A stretch of DNA of 64,000 bases, from assembly GCF_904846685.1 (NCBI RefSeq), contig NZ_CAJHBQ010000002.1:558001-622000 (forward strand), in the 5' to 3' direction. Positions 53,741 through 63,480 of this stretch are shown here, in pieces. The notes under the pieces are model-generated. The model was not told the DNA's origin. It saw nothing but the letters and a program-made list of their open reading frames with translations, and searched no databases. The stretch is from Psychrobacter submarinus. Lineage in GTDB: Bacteria; Pseudomonadota; Gammaproteobacteria; Pseudomonadales; Moraxellaceae. The stretch's first letter is position 1. Each line of letters begins with the position of its first letter. The translations under genes were made by a program, and so were the position numbers.

Positions 53741-54850
53741 TTAGGCATACTTTTTTTCAAAATCCTGCATAAAGTCAACAAGCTGCTCTACCCACTCAAG
53801 CGATACCGCGTTATAGATACTAGCGCGCATACCGCCGACGTCGCGATGGCCCTTTAGATGTAGCAAGCCTGCTTTTTCTGACTCTTCTAAAAACACTTTA
53901 TCTAAGCTATCATCTGCCAAGGTAAAAGGCACGTTCATAATCGAGCGATATTGTTTGGCAACCGGATTATTATAAAAATTACTATCATCGATTGTCTGGT
54001 ATAGCAGATCCGCCTTTTTCTGATTGATTTTGCCGATAGCTTCAACGCCGCCTTGCTCTTCTAACCAGTCGAATACTAGACCCGCTAGATACCATGAATA
54101 CGTCGCTGGCGTGTTAGACATCGACTCTTTTTCAGCCTGATGCGTATAGTTCATCAGCAGCGGGCACCAATCGCTGGCTTGGTTTAGTAAATCTTTACGG
54201 ATAATAACGATAACAAGACCTGCGGGACCGATATTTTTTTGTGCGCCGGCGTAAATCATACCAAATTTGGAGACATCAATCGGCTGCGATAAAATATTTG
54301 ATGACATATCTACGATGAGCGGCACATCAACCTTTGGCGGCTCAAATATTTGCAAGCCATGAATGGTCTCATTGGCGCAGTAATGAAAATACTTGGCATC
54401 ATCACTTAGGTTCCACTCATCAGACGCAGGTACGTCCGTAAAATTGCTTTGTTTGCCACTAGCGACCACATTAACCTCACCAAGACCTAGCTTAGCGTAG
54501 CGCTTAGCTTCTTTAATGGCCTTATCTGACCACGTCCCAGTCGAGAGATAATCAGCGCGGCCATTGTTTAATAGGTTTAAAGGAATAGCCGAGAACTGCA
54601 GGCTTGCGCCGCCCTGCAAAAACAGCACTTTATAGTTATCAGGTATGTCCATCAGCGAGCGCAATTTACTTTCCGCTTTTTCAGTGATAGCGATATATTC
54701 TTTACTACGGTGGCTGACCTCCATCACCGAGACACCGCGACCCTGCCAATCGAGCATCTCGCTTTGCGCGCGCTGTAGAACCTCAGTAGGAATAGTAGCA
54801 GGGCCTGCAGAAAAGTTGGGAGTTCGATGTGGAGCAGTATGTTCAGACAT
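53741..54850 (-). CDS. serC: Phosphoserine aminotransferase
   Basis: SerC makes phosphoserine from 3-phosphohydroxypyruvate and also serves pyridoxal phosphate synthesis. With the ATG at 54850, preceded by GGAA, the protein has 369 residues and begins with NFSAGPATIPTEVLQRAQ near the start. The PLP lysine lies in GMIYAGAQKNIGPAGLVIVI, and the C-terminus has HRDVGGMRASIYNAVS. Normal length. It follows the HolD-like gene on the same strand with a spacer of about 110 bp. Confidence 0.97.
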   Translation of the reverse strand: MSEHTAPHRTPNFSAGPATIPTEVLQRAQSEMLDWQGRGVSVMEVSHRSKEYIAITEKAESKLRSLMDIPDNYKVLFLQGGASLQFSAIPLNLLNNGRADYLSTGTWSDKAIKEAKRYAKLGLGEVNVVASGKQSNFTDVPASDEWNLSDDAKYFHYCANETIHGLQIFEPPKVDVPLIVDMSSNILSQPIDVSKFGMIYAGAQKNIGPAGLVIVIIRKDLLNQASDWCPLLMNYTHQAEKESMSNTPATYSWYLAGLVFDWLEEQGGVEAIGKINQKKADLLYQTIDDSNFYNNPVAKQYRSIMNVPFTLADDSLDKVFLEESEKAGLLHLKGHRDVGGMRASIYNAVSLEWVEQLVDFMQDFEKKYA

Positions 54851-54959
54851 AATAAGAATTCCAAGCAGTAACAAAGAAATAGAGAAAAAGCTAAGTATAA
54901 ATTTTAGAACCGCGTAAAGCTATTTTGAGCTAAATGATATAGCAATCAAAAACAATGAA

Positions 54960-55823
54960 TTAATTGGAGATCTGCTGCCAAAACTCCCGCTTAAGTAGAC
55001 TGTCTTCAAGCATTGTCTCTAAGCTAGGCGTCGTCGCAAATTTAGGATGAGACAAACCGCCGGGCAAAGCGGTCAATACAGCCACCTGAATATCTTCACT
55101 CTGTGCAATCTTGAAAATATAACCAGCAAGGCTAGCATTGGCCAGCTCAGCGGTGTCCATACCCGCACATATCGGAAATGAGCTCGTCTCACAGTCTAAT
55201 GATAAGGCTTGAGTGATGTTTTGCCAGAGCTTTTGACTGTCATTATCAAGCGCCTGAATATCAACTAGCAGTACCCAGTCCCCGTAACGATCGCCTTGCA
55301 AATCAAAGGGCGCTATTTTCTTAGAGTCAGGAGGGGCTAAGTTAGGAGTATGGCTAGCAGTATCAACTTGCTCAGTACTAGCTGATTCAGAGAAGCTATT
55401 TAAATGGTTAAAGTTGTAAGACTTGTTGCTAGCATTTGAACTTTCATTATTATTAGCAACATCAACATCAAAGCTGTCATTATCGAAGCTATTCATTTTT
55501 ACGTGATCAGTAGCTAATACTTCATCATCTGAAGCAACTGGCGCAGTCGTAGTGTGTCTATCTATTGGATCACCACCTCGCACCTCTGGTCTAACTTGTT
55601 CGTCTGATACCGGCTGCTGCCCAGTTAATGAATCGGGTGCTTGTATATCACCTGCGCTCTCAGTGATATCGCTTATTTTTAGCGTTGGTGAGTCTGGCCG
55701 CACCCATTGTCCGATACCCATCATCGCCAGAATCTGTCGCTGCTGAGCTTGCTGCTGGCGAGCTAAAAGCTCTGAGCTTTGACGCTGCTCAGTAGGTAAT
55801 GAAGTCGTTTGGCTATCACTCAT
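54960..55823 (-). CDS. Candidate DNA polymerase III psi subunit (HolD-like) with long insert
   Basis: A 287-residue protein without an obvious domain at first sight. Residues 27-45 (QQRQILAMMGIGQWVRPDS) resemble the HolD N-terminus, where E. coli has a similar QLGITQW, and the C-terminal 30 residues end in SLLKREFWQQIS, resembling the ALWQQI end of HolD, preceded by a similar Pro-x-Leu turn. Between about residues 50 and 165 the sequence is rich in Ser, Asp, Asn and Thr and looks disordered. Psi links chi to the clamp loader. The call is a pattern match by eye and needs a profile test. Located upstream of serC. Confidence 0.5.
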   Translation of the reverse strand: MSDSQTTSLPTEQRQSSELLARQQQAQQRQILAMMGIGQWVRPDSPTLKISDITESAGDIQAPDSLTGQQPVSDEQVRPEVRGGDPIDRHTTTAPVASDDEVLATDHVKMNSFDNDSFDVDVANNNESSNASNKSYNFNHLNSFSESASTEQVDTASHTPNLAPPDSKKIAPFDLQGDRYGDWVLLVDIQALDNDSQKLWQNITQALSLDCETSSFPICAGMDTAELANASLAGYIFKIAQSEDIQVAVLTALPGGLSHPKFATTPSLETMLEDSLLKREFWQQISN

Positions 55824-56016
55824 TTAGATGGTTTACCCTACTCATTTAGACTCAATATCGTAGCTTTTAAGCGAGCAGGATGCAAGCTACTCATCTAGCT
55901 ATTTTATTAGTTACTGATGGCGCTGACCCAAAATTTTGACCCAAAAAAAACCCTCTAGCAGGGCAGGTAAATCGAACAGCAAATCAATAACAGTTAAATT
56001 TTAGACAAAAAAAAGC

Positions 56017-56120
<104 letters not shown>

Positions 56121-56356
56121 ACCAGTTGCAAATTATACTTACTTTTTTCTATTTTACAACCCCTAACGCTACAAACGATAGCTTTTCACGCCAAAGTGAA
56201 TTGGGCTTAGATATTATCGCCATTTTTAACGCTGCTAGAAAGCAGTAAGGTTGTGACAAAACACTTATATTATTTATTATCAGGTTTGTTATGTTAATAA
56301 CCTCTAAAAAACTATTAAATTATATGCTTTTAAAACTATTTATATAAGGAGTTACG

Positions 56357-57067
56357 ATGAAAAACTTAACGAATAAACTGGCTTTCATAACTGGCAGTGC
56401 TTTTTTATTGAGTGCAGCGATGAGTACCGCCCATGCTGAACCCTCCGGTTATGATCAGCTTACCTTTGAGACGCAAGTTAAAGAAGACATTGCCAATGAC
56501 GAAGTGCGCGCAAGCCTGTATAAAAAGGCACAAGCGAGCGATGCTAAGGCTTTGGCTACAACATTGAACACGTCAATCAATAGAGCACTGGCAATTGCTA
56601 AGCGCTACCCTAGCGTTACCGTCAGTACTGGCCAGCAGCACACTTATCCACGTTACGACAAAAACGACAAAATCATCGGCTGGACCGGTCAAGCTAATAT
56701 CGATCTAAAAAGCACCGACTTCACCGCAACAAGCCAGCTTATTGCAGACTTGCAAGAAACCTTAGTGATGAATAATCTAAACTTTGGTGTCTCAGAAAGT
56801 AAAAAAGATGCGCTAGAGCAAAAACTGATGACGGAAGCGTCTCGCGCTTTTCAGCAACAGGCCAAAAACCTCACTCGTGCTTGGGATGCGCGCGGTTATC
56901 GCGTGGTCAGCGTCAACCTCAATGCTGGCAACACCGACTACCCACGTCCAATGTATAGCAGCATGCGCGCCGCTGATGCTGAGTCTTCGGTACCAAGTCA
57001 AAATTTTGAATCAGGTAATAGTACCGTCTCTGTTACCGCTAACGGTACTATCGAGCTGACTAAGTAG
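56357..57067 (+). CDS. SIMPL domain (DUF541) exported protein
   Basis: A 236-residue protein with a clear signal peptide ending near AAMSTAHA and a SIMPL/DUF541 domain: DEVRASLYKKAQASDAKALATT early, IIGWTGQANIDLKSTDF in the middle, and SVTANGTIELTK at the end. Bacterial members are periplasmic or surface proteins of uncertain role, sometimes linked to oxidative stress. AAGGAG sits just before the ATG. It converges with aidB, with 13 bp between the stops. Confidence 0.87.
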   Translation: MKNLTNKLAFITGSAFLLSAAMSTAHAEPSGYDQLTFETQVKEDIANDEVRASLYKKAQASDAKALATTLNTSINRALAIAKRYPSVTVSTGQQHTYPRYDKNDKIIGWTGQANIDLKSTDFTATSQLIADLQETLVMNNLNFGVSESKKDALEQKLMTEASRAFQQQAKNLTRAWDARGYRVVSVNLNAGNTDYPRPMYSSMRAADAESSVPSQNFESGNSTVSVTANGTIELTK

Positions 57068-57080
57068 CTAGTAAAAAATG

Positions 57081-58757
57081 CTAAGCCATAGACTTTGTGG
57101 CACCCGCAGCGCGTTCGATCAGCTGATCTATGGGTGCATCTGGACTGAGCGTACCAAACGCCAGTCCGTGCGCGCCGCCCAAACGTGAGCGGCAAAACTC
57201 TGCTGCTATGTCTTTATTTTCTGTATTTAGCAGGATACAAGCTTGCAGCATCAACGCCAAGCGCTCGATGACGTAGCGGCTTCTAAACTCTAATGTCTCT
57301 ACCTCTTCAAAATAACTTGCTAGTTGCCCAAGCTCTTTATCAAAATAACTGTCTTTACCAGCCGCACTTTGCAGCTCAGTAAACAACGCCTCACGAGTAG
57401 CGGGCTCTTTATTTAAGGCACGTAGCACATCTAAGCACTGGATATTGCCGCTACCTTCCCAAATTGAGTTGAGCGGTGCCTGACGATAAAGTCTCGGCAT
57501 AATATTTTCTTCGACATAACCAATACCGCCGAGACACTCTTGTGCCTCGTTGACTAACACGGGCGTACGCTTACATATCCAATATTTGCCAATGGCAGTG
57601 GCGATGCGAGCCAGCGCAGCCTCATGTGAGTCGGTCTCAAGCAGACTAATGGCGCGCGCCACTCTCATAGTCAAGGCCAATGCCGCATCAGACTCCAATA
57701 CCAAGTCAGCAAGCACATTGCGCATAAGCGGTTGATTGATTAGTAAATCACCAAAAGCCTCACGTCCAGAAGTATGGTGAATCGCCTGCACGACCGCTTG
57801 CCGCATTTGCGCGGCTGACCCTATCATACAATCGAGCCGCGTTAAGGCTACCATCTCAATGATAGTGGCAACACCTCTGCCCTCTACTCCTACTAATTCG
57901 CCAAAAGCACCGGCAAATTCTACCTCGGAGGAAGCATTCGACCAGTCGCCAAGCTTGTCTTTTAAACGCTGAATCCGTACGGCATTGAGCGTGCCATCAG
58001 GGCGAAACCTTGGTACTAAAAAGCAGCTAAGCCCGTTTTCAGATTGCGCGAGTACTAAATGAGCGTCAGACATAGGCGCAGAATAAAACCATTTATGCCC
58101 AATGATTTGATAACTGTCATCGCTTTGCTTAACGGCTTTAGTGCTGTTGCGCCCTAAGTCAGAACCGCCTTGCTTTTCGGTCATCCCCATGCCAATTGTA
58201 CAGCCGCTCTTTTGCTCCATAGGTAAGCTACGAGGATCATATTCTGTCGATAGCAGTTTTGGTATCCACTTTTCAGCGAGCCTTGTGTTATGACGCAAAG
58301 CCGGAATCGCGGCGTAAGTCATCGACATCGGACAGCCAAAACCGGCTTCTGCTTGTGAGCCTAAATACATAACGGCCGCTCGCGCCACATGCGCACTTTG
58401 GCGACCCTCGTTACGCCAAGCAAAATTACTCATGCCATAATATACGCCCGCTGTCATTAGCTCATGATAGGCAGGATGAAACTCGACGTCGTCTATACGG
58501 TGACCATAGCGATCAAAGGGGCGAAATTTAGGAGGGTTTTCATTGGCAGCAAAGCCCTTGTCTACCATATCACCACCAGTACGGGCGCCAAACTCGCTCA
58601 GATGATCGCTTGCCCATGACGCGCCTTCGCGAATGACAGCTTCTTTTAGCGCGTCATCAGTCTCCCAAGCGTTATAATTCGCTAAAGCAGTAGGTTGATT
58701 ATTGACTTCATGGGTGCTGAATTGATGGGTCGTTGACATCTGCTCGGTATTTTTCAT
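57081..58757 (-). CDS. aidB: AidB-like acyl-CoA dehydrogenase family protein
   Basis: A 558-residue flavoprotein of the AidB branch of the acyl-CoA dehydrogenase family, induced in E. coli by alkylating agents and thought to protect DNA. The N-terminus NNQPTALANYNAWETDDALKEAV, then DDVEFHPAYHELM, and IGMGMTEKQGGSDLGRNST follow the AidB pattern closely. AAGGAT precedes the ATG. Divergent from a PaaX-family regulator gene 130 bp away, which may control it. Confidence 0.93.
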   Translation of the reverse strand: MKNTEQMSTTHQFSTHEVNNQPTALANYNAWETDDALKEAVIREGASWASDHLSEFGARTGGDMVDKGFAANENPPKFRPFDRYGHRIDDVEFHPAYHELMTAGVYYGMSNFAWRNEGRQSAHVARAAVMYLGSQAEAGFGCPMSMTYAAIPALRHNTRLAEKWIPKLLSTEYDPRSLPMEQKSGCTIGMGMTEKQGGSDLGRNSTKAVKQSDDSYQIIGHKWFYSAPMSDAHLVLAQSENGLSCFLVPRFRPDGTLNAVRIQRLKDKLGDWSNASSEVEFAGAFGELVGVEGRGVATIIEMVALTRLDCMIGSAAQMRQAVVQAIHHTSGREAFGDLLINQPLMRNVLADLVLESDAALALTMRVARAISLLETDSHEAALARIATAIGKYWICKRTPVLVNEAQECLGGIGYVEENIMPRLYRQAPLNSIWEGSGNIQCLDVLRALNKEPATREALFTELQSAAGKDSYFDKELGQLASYFEEVETLEFRSRYVIERLALMLQACILLNTENKDIAAEFCRSRLGGAHGLAFGTLSPDAPIDQLIERAAGATKSMA

Positions 58758-58887
58758 AGCAATCCTTCATAATATTTGGCTAACTATCCTTGTTACTTAT
58801 CACTTATCTTACTGAATGCTTATAATGTCCCGTATTTGATTATAATAAACAACTTAATAATAAATGACTCAACCCAGAGTATTACAT

Positions 58888-59706
58888 ATGAAATCATATC
58901 TTGTCAAAGAATGTAATTACCAATGGCCAGCCGCTCGCCCTCTCATTTTGCGTTTACTGACAGTGGCTGACAAGGAGACGCTGAGCATAGCGGAGATCAT
59001 TCGTGCAGGCAGGCTGTTTGCGATCAAGGAAAACAATATACGAGTGACTATGGCTCGTTTGACGCAAGCGGAATTGGTAGAGGCGGTGGATGCTGCTGTT
59101 TATCGCTTAGGCCCAAAAGCTAAGAAGTTAGGCGCTGACGTTGCCGCTTGGGAGCACGCGGATAAGCGCGTTACAGCATGGGATAGCTCATGGATAGCGG
59201 TCACTACCGGCGGGCTGCCGCGTAGCGATCGCAAAATACTGCGCGCCCGTATGAGAGCGCTTTCCTTATTAGGCTTTCGTGAGCTAGATGCTGGGCTTTA
59301 TATTCGTCCTAATAACTTGAGCGGCGGTGTTGAAGGGATAAGGTCACGGCTATTCGATTTGCAACTAGAGCCTGAAGCTGCAGTGTTTCAAGCCAGCCAC
59401 TTTGATAAAGATAGACAAAAGAAGTCACTTGGCCTGTGGGCGCAGATGCAACTCGAAGCACACTATAAGAAAGTATCAAATCAGCTGAGCGACTGGCAGA
59501 AGACTCAGCATAGTCTCGATAATGAAACGGCGCTGCGTGACGCTTATCTTCTTGGCGATTTTGCTATTCGCAATGTCGTTTTTGATCCTTTATTGCCCGC
59601 ACCTTTAGTCGAAGAATCAGCCCGGCAGCGCTTTTTTGATACTGTGCGTCAGTTTAATGCAGAAGGCCGCAAGCTTTGGTATGCTTTTTTTACTAAAGTA
59701 AATTAG
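58888..59706 (+). CDS. PaaX family transcriptional regulator
   Basis: A 272-residue regulator with a PaaX-type winged helix in the first 90 residues (IAEIIRAGRLFAIKENNIRVTMARL) and a PaaX C-terminal domain. WIAVTTGGLPRSDRKILRARMRALSLLGFRELDAGLYIRP is the central PaaX signature in this protein, seen from about residue 105. Starts at 58864 and 58888 are both open; I use the second. No phenylacetate genes are nearby; the divergent aidB is the probable target. Confidence 0.87.
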   Translation: MKSYLVKECNYQWPAARPLILRLLTVADKETLSIAEIIRAGRLFAIKENNIRVTMARLTQAELVEAVDAAVYRLGPKAKKLGADVAAWEHADKRVTAWDSSWIAVTTGGLPRSDRKILRARMRALSLLGFRELDAGLYIRPNNLSGGVEGIRSRLFDLQLEPEAAVFQASHFDKDRQKKSLGLWAQMQLEAHYKKVSNQLSDWQKTQHSLDNETALRDAYLLGDFAIRNVVFDPLLPAPLVEESARQRFFDTVRQFNAEGRKLWYAFFTKVN

Positions 59707-59763
59707 CACATTACTAGTCAATAGGATAGTCCAGCCTACTTAGTTAATATAAGCTCATAAGTA

Positions 59764-61131
59764 TTACTCTTGCTCAGCCTGCCAAGCACTCATTCCGCCA
59801 AGATAAATATCGAGATACTTGAAACCTTTGCTTGCTAGCCATCCTGCCGCGACTGTCGCTCGCTGACCACTAGCACACATCAAGGTATAATGCTCCTGTG
59901 GGTCAAGATCACGCCAACGCTCGTTCAGATGACCGACATAGATATGCTCAGACTCATCTATCGCAGCTTCGTTTCTCTCATTAACATCTCTGACATCAAG
60001 TAATGTCCAAGCCTTGCTAGCTTTAGTATTAGCATGACCTTCAAGACGCGATTTGACTGCCTCGGTCGTTATCATCGGCGTCTGCTCCATACTCTTGCCT
60101 TGTTTGGCCGCGGAAATGACACCGACATAACCGCCTACAATATTATCCAAAGCAATTCTCACAAGATGCGTCATCGCCGTCGCTAGCTGTTCCTCATCCG
60201 AGGCAATCAGCGCTATGCTCTCGCCCTCAGCGATGAACCAACCTGCAAAAGCAGAAATCATCCCAACAGGTAGACTCATAGAACCCGGTAGATGGCCAGC
60301 CGCATAAGCAAGCGGCTCGCGAATATCTATCAGGTGATCGGCTTCAGAGCTGCTGATTTCGTCAAGCGACAAATTGACGGGGCGCATAATGCGCGGCGCG
60401 GCATCGCCTCCATCCATGTTAAGGCGTTCCATGAGCTTAAAATAAGGCGGTTGGTAATGATTCTCGTTAATCTTCGCTTGGATAAACTCATCTCGGCTCT
60501 CGATTTGTAGCCTTGGGTTATTTAATCTCTCATGGCCGACACTTGAGAACTCACGATCTGCCATACCTGAGCCACAAACCGAACCGGCACCGTGAGCTGG
60601 ATAGATCATCGCCTGATCGCCTAAGGCTAGGATTTTTTGTAGCGAATCATAAAGCAGACCGGCGACCTCTTCGCGCTTGTCAGGATAAAAATCTGTGCGC
60701 CCCACATCACCGACAAATAGCGCATCACCAGTAAATACGCCCACAGCCTTGGTAGGATAAGCGCTATCAAACATCACATAGGCCAGGTGATCAAAGGTAT
60801 GACCAGGAGTCTCTAGCACTTGTATCTCAAGCTGACCAATCGCAAAACAGTCGCCTTCCCGCGCCGTTTGTGCATAAACGACTTCACGCTCTGGATTAGG
60901 CCCGTGATAGACGCTTGCACCAGTAAGCTTTGCTAATATAGGCGCGCCTGAGACTAAGTCTTCGTTACGATGCGTTTCAAATATATGGGTAATCTTAAGC
61001 CCAGCGGCTCGTGCTTTTTCGATATAAATAGCGCAGTCGCGACGTGGATCAATCACTGCCGCTTGCCCGTTCGAGCCAAATAGATAGGATAGGTGCGAGA
61101 GCCCCGGGGTTTTTATTTTTTCAAACAGCAT
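59764..61131 (-). CDS. CstB-like persulfide dioxygenase-rhodanese fusion
   Basis: A 455-residue protein with three parts. Residues 1-245 form a persulfide dioxygenase of the metallo-beta-lactamase fold: FETHRNEDLVSGA, GHTFDHLAYVMF and FTGDALFVGDVGRTDF. Next is a degenerate rhodanese domain whose loop IASDEEQLATA lacks the cysteine. The last is an active-looking rhodanese with LMCASGQRATVAAGWLASKG. This order is that of CstB, which oxidises persulfide and forms thiosulfate. AAGGAG precedes the ATG at 61131, which settles the start. Confidence 0.88.
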   Translation of the reverse strand: MLFEKIKTPGLSHLSYLFGSNGQAAVIDPRRDCAIYIEKARAAGLKITHIFETHRNEDLVSGAPILAKLTGASVYHGPNPEREVVYAQTAREGDCFAIGQLEIQVLETPGHTFDHLAYVMFDSAYPTKAVGVFTGDALFVGDVGRTDFYPDKREEVAGLLYDSLQKILALGDQAMIYPAHGAGSVCGSGMADREFSSVGHERLNNPRLQIESRDEFIQAKINENHYQPPYFKLMERLNMDGGDAAPRIMRPVNLSLDEISSSEADHLIDIREPLAYAAGHLPGSMSLPVGMISAFAGWFIAEGESIALIASDEEQLATAMTHLVRIALDNIVGGYVGVISAAKQGKSMEQTPMITTEAVKSRLEGHANTKASKAWTLLDVRDVNERNEAAIDESEHIYVGHLNERWRDLDPQEHYTLMCASGQRATVAAGWLASKGFKYLDIYLGGMSAWQAEQE

Positions 61132-61308
61132 CGATATCTCCTTAAGCAATATAAATGATAACTACCTTTGAAGATAACACAGGAATTCAATCCTCATCAA
61201 TATACAATAACATATATTAACATGCTATATATTATGTGACATTGAGGCTAAGTCTTAGTACTAAGCGGTATCTGAGCCCGCCTTGATTAAACCATTTTAG
61301 TCTTAGGC

Positions 61309-62718
61309 TTAAACCGCTTTATTTTTGGGTTCGGTACTTTTGGCAGGACTAATAGTCACGCCGGTGAAGCCAAAGATGAGCGTCAATAATAACGACAGAT
61401 AACAGAAAAAAGCATACGGCAGATAATCAAGGACAGGCACCCCTAGAGCTTGACTAACAAACACGCCGCAGACGCTCCAAGGCACTAGCGGATTGATAAC
61501 GGTACCGGCATCCTCAATGGTGCGAGAGAGGTTTTTGGGGTGCAAGTTTAAGCGCTCAAAGGTCGAGCGAAAAGACGTCCCTGAGATTAAAATACTCAAA
61601 TATTGCTCACCAATCAGTACGTTGATACTCAGCGCCGACATGGCAGCGGTAAATATCGCTCGTCCTGATGAGGTCAAAGACGCTTTGATTCCTGATAATA
61701 GCGCCGGCAGCACCCCTAAAGCTGTCAGCAGCCCGCCTAAACTCAGCGCCAATATTACAATCGTTTGGGTAAAGAACATACTTTGTACGCCGCCGCGTGA
61801 GAGCATGCCAGCAACCTCACCAAGCGCTAGCGACTCTGCAGGCGCGTAACCGCCAAACAGATAACCGCCAAGCTCCCCAAAGCTTGGTGCGCTATGCCAA
61901 TAAGTAATCAGTAGCGCCACGCTGATCGTGCTAATAATCGTATAGATAGCATTAACACGAAAGACCGCCAGCCCAACTAAAGCGACAAAAGGCAATACTG
62001 CGTAGCTGTGCACTAGGCCGCTCTCAATCAGCTGCGCTTGTAGTAACGTCACTTGGCCCAGATTAGAGCCTGCCGTGTCTCCCGAGAAGAACCAAAACAA
62101 CAGAACCGTCAATAACCACGCCGGTACGGTGGTGTACATCATATTACGAATGTGCTCGAACAGATCGATACCAACGACTGAGGAGGCAATCGTACAGGTA
62201 TCAGACAAAGGTGACATCTTATCGCCAAAAAACGCCCCAGATACCACTGCCCCAGCAGCAATAGCGACATTGGCATCAAAAGCATGGCTCATACCAATAA
62301 ACGCCACTCCTAAAGTCGCCGCAGTCGTTAAGCTACTGCCTAAAGTCACGCCAATAATTGAGGTTAAAACAAAAGCAGAGAGGTAATAAAACTCTGGCGA
62401 TATCAGCTCAAAGCCATAATACATTAAGGTCGGTATCGCCCCCGACATCATCAAAGCCGCTATCATTAGACCGATAAAAAAGAACAAATAGATTGCACCG
62501 ATACCACGCATGACACCTGAGGCCATTTGCGCTTGCATATCATCGAAGCTCAATCCTTTAAATAAGCCGATCGCTAATAAGACGCAAATAGCGAGTAGCA
62601 AAGATAGATGTGGCACCCAGCCAAACCCTATCATAGTCACGCCCATGATAGCGATGACGATAGCCGCTATCACAAAGGCCAGTTGGGTTGAGATGTGCGT
62701 CAATATTTTTGGTGACAT
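61309..62718 (-). CDS. nhaC: Na+/H+ antiporter, NhaC family
   Basis: A 469-residue membrane protein with 11-12 helices in the NhaC family, exchanging sodium for protons. Family sequence includes GDKMSPLSDTCTIASSVVGIDLFEH near residue 165 and TVINPLVPWSVCGVFVSQALGVP near residue 405. It lies downstream of nothing intact on its strand and upstream of the CstB-like gene with a 177-bp gap, probably separate. Confidence 0.92.
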   Translation of the reverse strand: MSPKILTHISTQLAFVIAAIVIAIMGVTMIGFGWVPHLSLLLAICVLLAIGLFKGLSFDDMQAQMASGVMRGIGAIYLFFFIGLMIAALMMSGAIPTLMYYGFELISPEFYYLSAFVLTSIIGVTLGSSLTTAATLGVAFIGMSHAFDANVAIAAGAVVSGAFFGDKMSPLSDTCTIASSVVGIDLFEHIRNMMYTTVPAWLLTVLLFWFFSGDTAGSNLGQVTLLQAQLIESGLVHSYAVLPFVALVGLAVFRVNAIYTIISTISVALLITYWHSAPSFGELGGYLFGGYAPAESLALGEVAGMLSRGGVQSMFFTQTIVILALSLGGLLTALGVLPALLSGIKASLTSSGRAIFTAAMSALSINVLIGEQYLSILISGTSFRSTFERLNLHPKNLSRTIEDAGTVINPLVPWSVCGVFVSQALGVPVLDYLPYAFFCYLSLLLTLIFGFTGVTISPAKSTEPKNKAV

Positions 62719-62907
62719 TACCTATCCTTGACTAGCTAAACGTATCCGCTAGAAGCTTGCTATGAGGGTTGTGTTAAACAGACAAGTTTAATGAGTTATG
62801 ACAGCTGGCCAATATCGCTAAAGCCCTTGATGGTATCAGCCAAGCGGCTATTGCCAAGTAATCCAATTAACCGCTCAAGACAAGTTTTTAGTTAATGGTG
62901 TCATGAC

Positions 62908-62940
62908 AAAAGGGTTTGCCCAATAAGCAAACCCCTTTTA
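62908..62940. terminator. Rho-independent terminator after the PACE pseudogene
   Basis: AAAAGGGTTTGC and GCAAACCCCTTTT form a stem with a 7-nt loop and an unpaired C. On the minus strand the run ends in TTTT. Confidence 0.7.
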
Positions 62941-62987
62941 TTTATCATACAACACTCATCGAAAAAACTTAAAACGCTAAGCTCGGC

Positions 62988-63413
62988 CTAAGCCGCTGCC
63001 GTATTAGGTATAGGAAAGACTTGGTCATAGACCCAGTTAAATACAAAGGCATATATAAGATAAAAGGTCGCCATCGCAATATCCATCTTAAACGCTTCCC
63101 ACAGGCTAATGTTTAGATATATCGCTATAAATGGCAGGAATAGTAACAGCAAACCGCCTTAGAATAAAATGGCATGCAGCACTCTTATTGGCACAATTTT
63201 TTGTACCCTACCGCGCAGTTTTAGCATGGCCTTGTCGAATAAGATGTTATAAAAATAGTTCCACACGGTCGCGACAAGAGAGCCTACTAGCGCTATAGCG
63301 CCCATCGTATGCAGCTCAAAGCCAAAGACCAAGCTTGCCAATGGCGCAAAGATGAGCAACCCGATAATCTCAAAGCTTAAAGTATGCCGAATACGGTCTT
63401 TTTTGGTACGCAT
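62988..63413 (-). pseudogene. PACE family efflux transporter with an internal stop
   Basis: A small multidrug exporter of the PACE (AceI-like) family, about 141 residues with four helices. The frame starts MRTKKDRIRHTLSFEIIGLL, a PACE hallmark, and runs to VPIRVLHAILF, where a TAA (plus-strand 63159-63161) stands at the place of the conserved glutamate of LHAxLFEGG. It then continues in the same frame with GGLLLLFLPFIAIY and ends FNWVYDQVFPIPNTAAA. A single G-to-T change (GAA to TAA) explains it. The frame could start at 63422. Confidence 0.85.
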
Positions 63414-63480
63414 AACGATCACTACCCCAAGCAGTATTTAGCAAAACATCAGTCAATCATTATAAACGACGTCATCAGCG

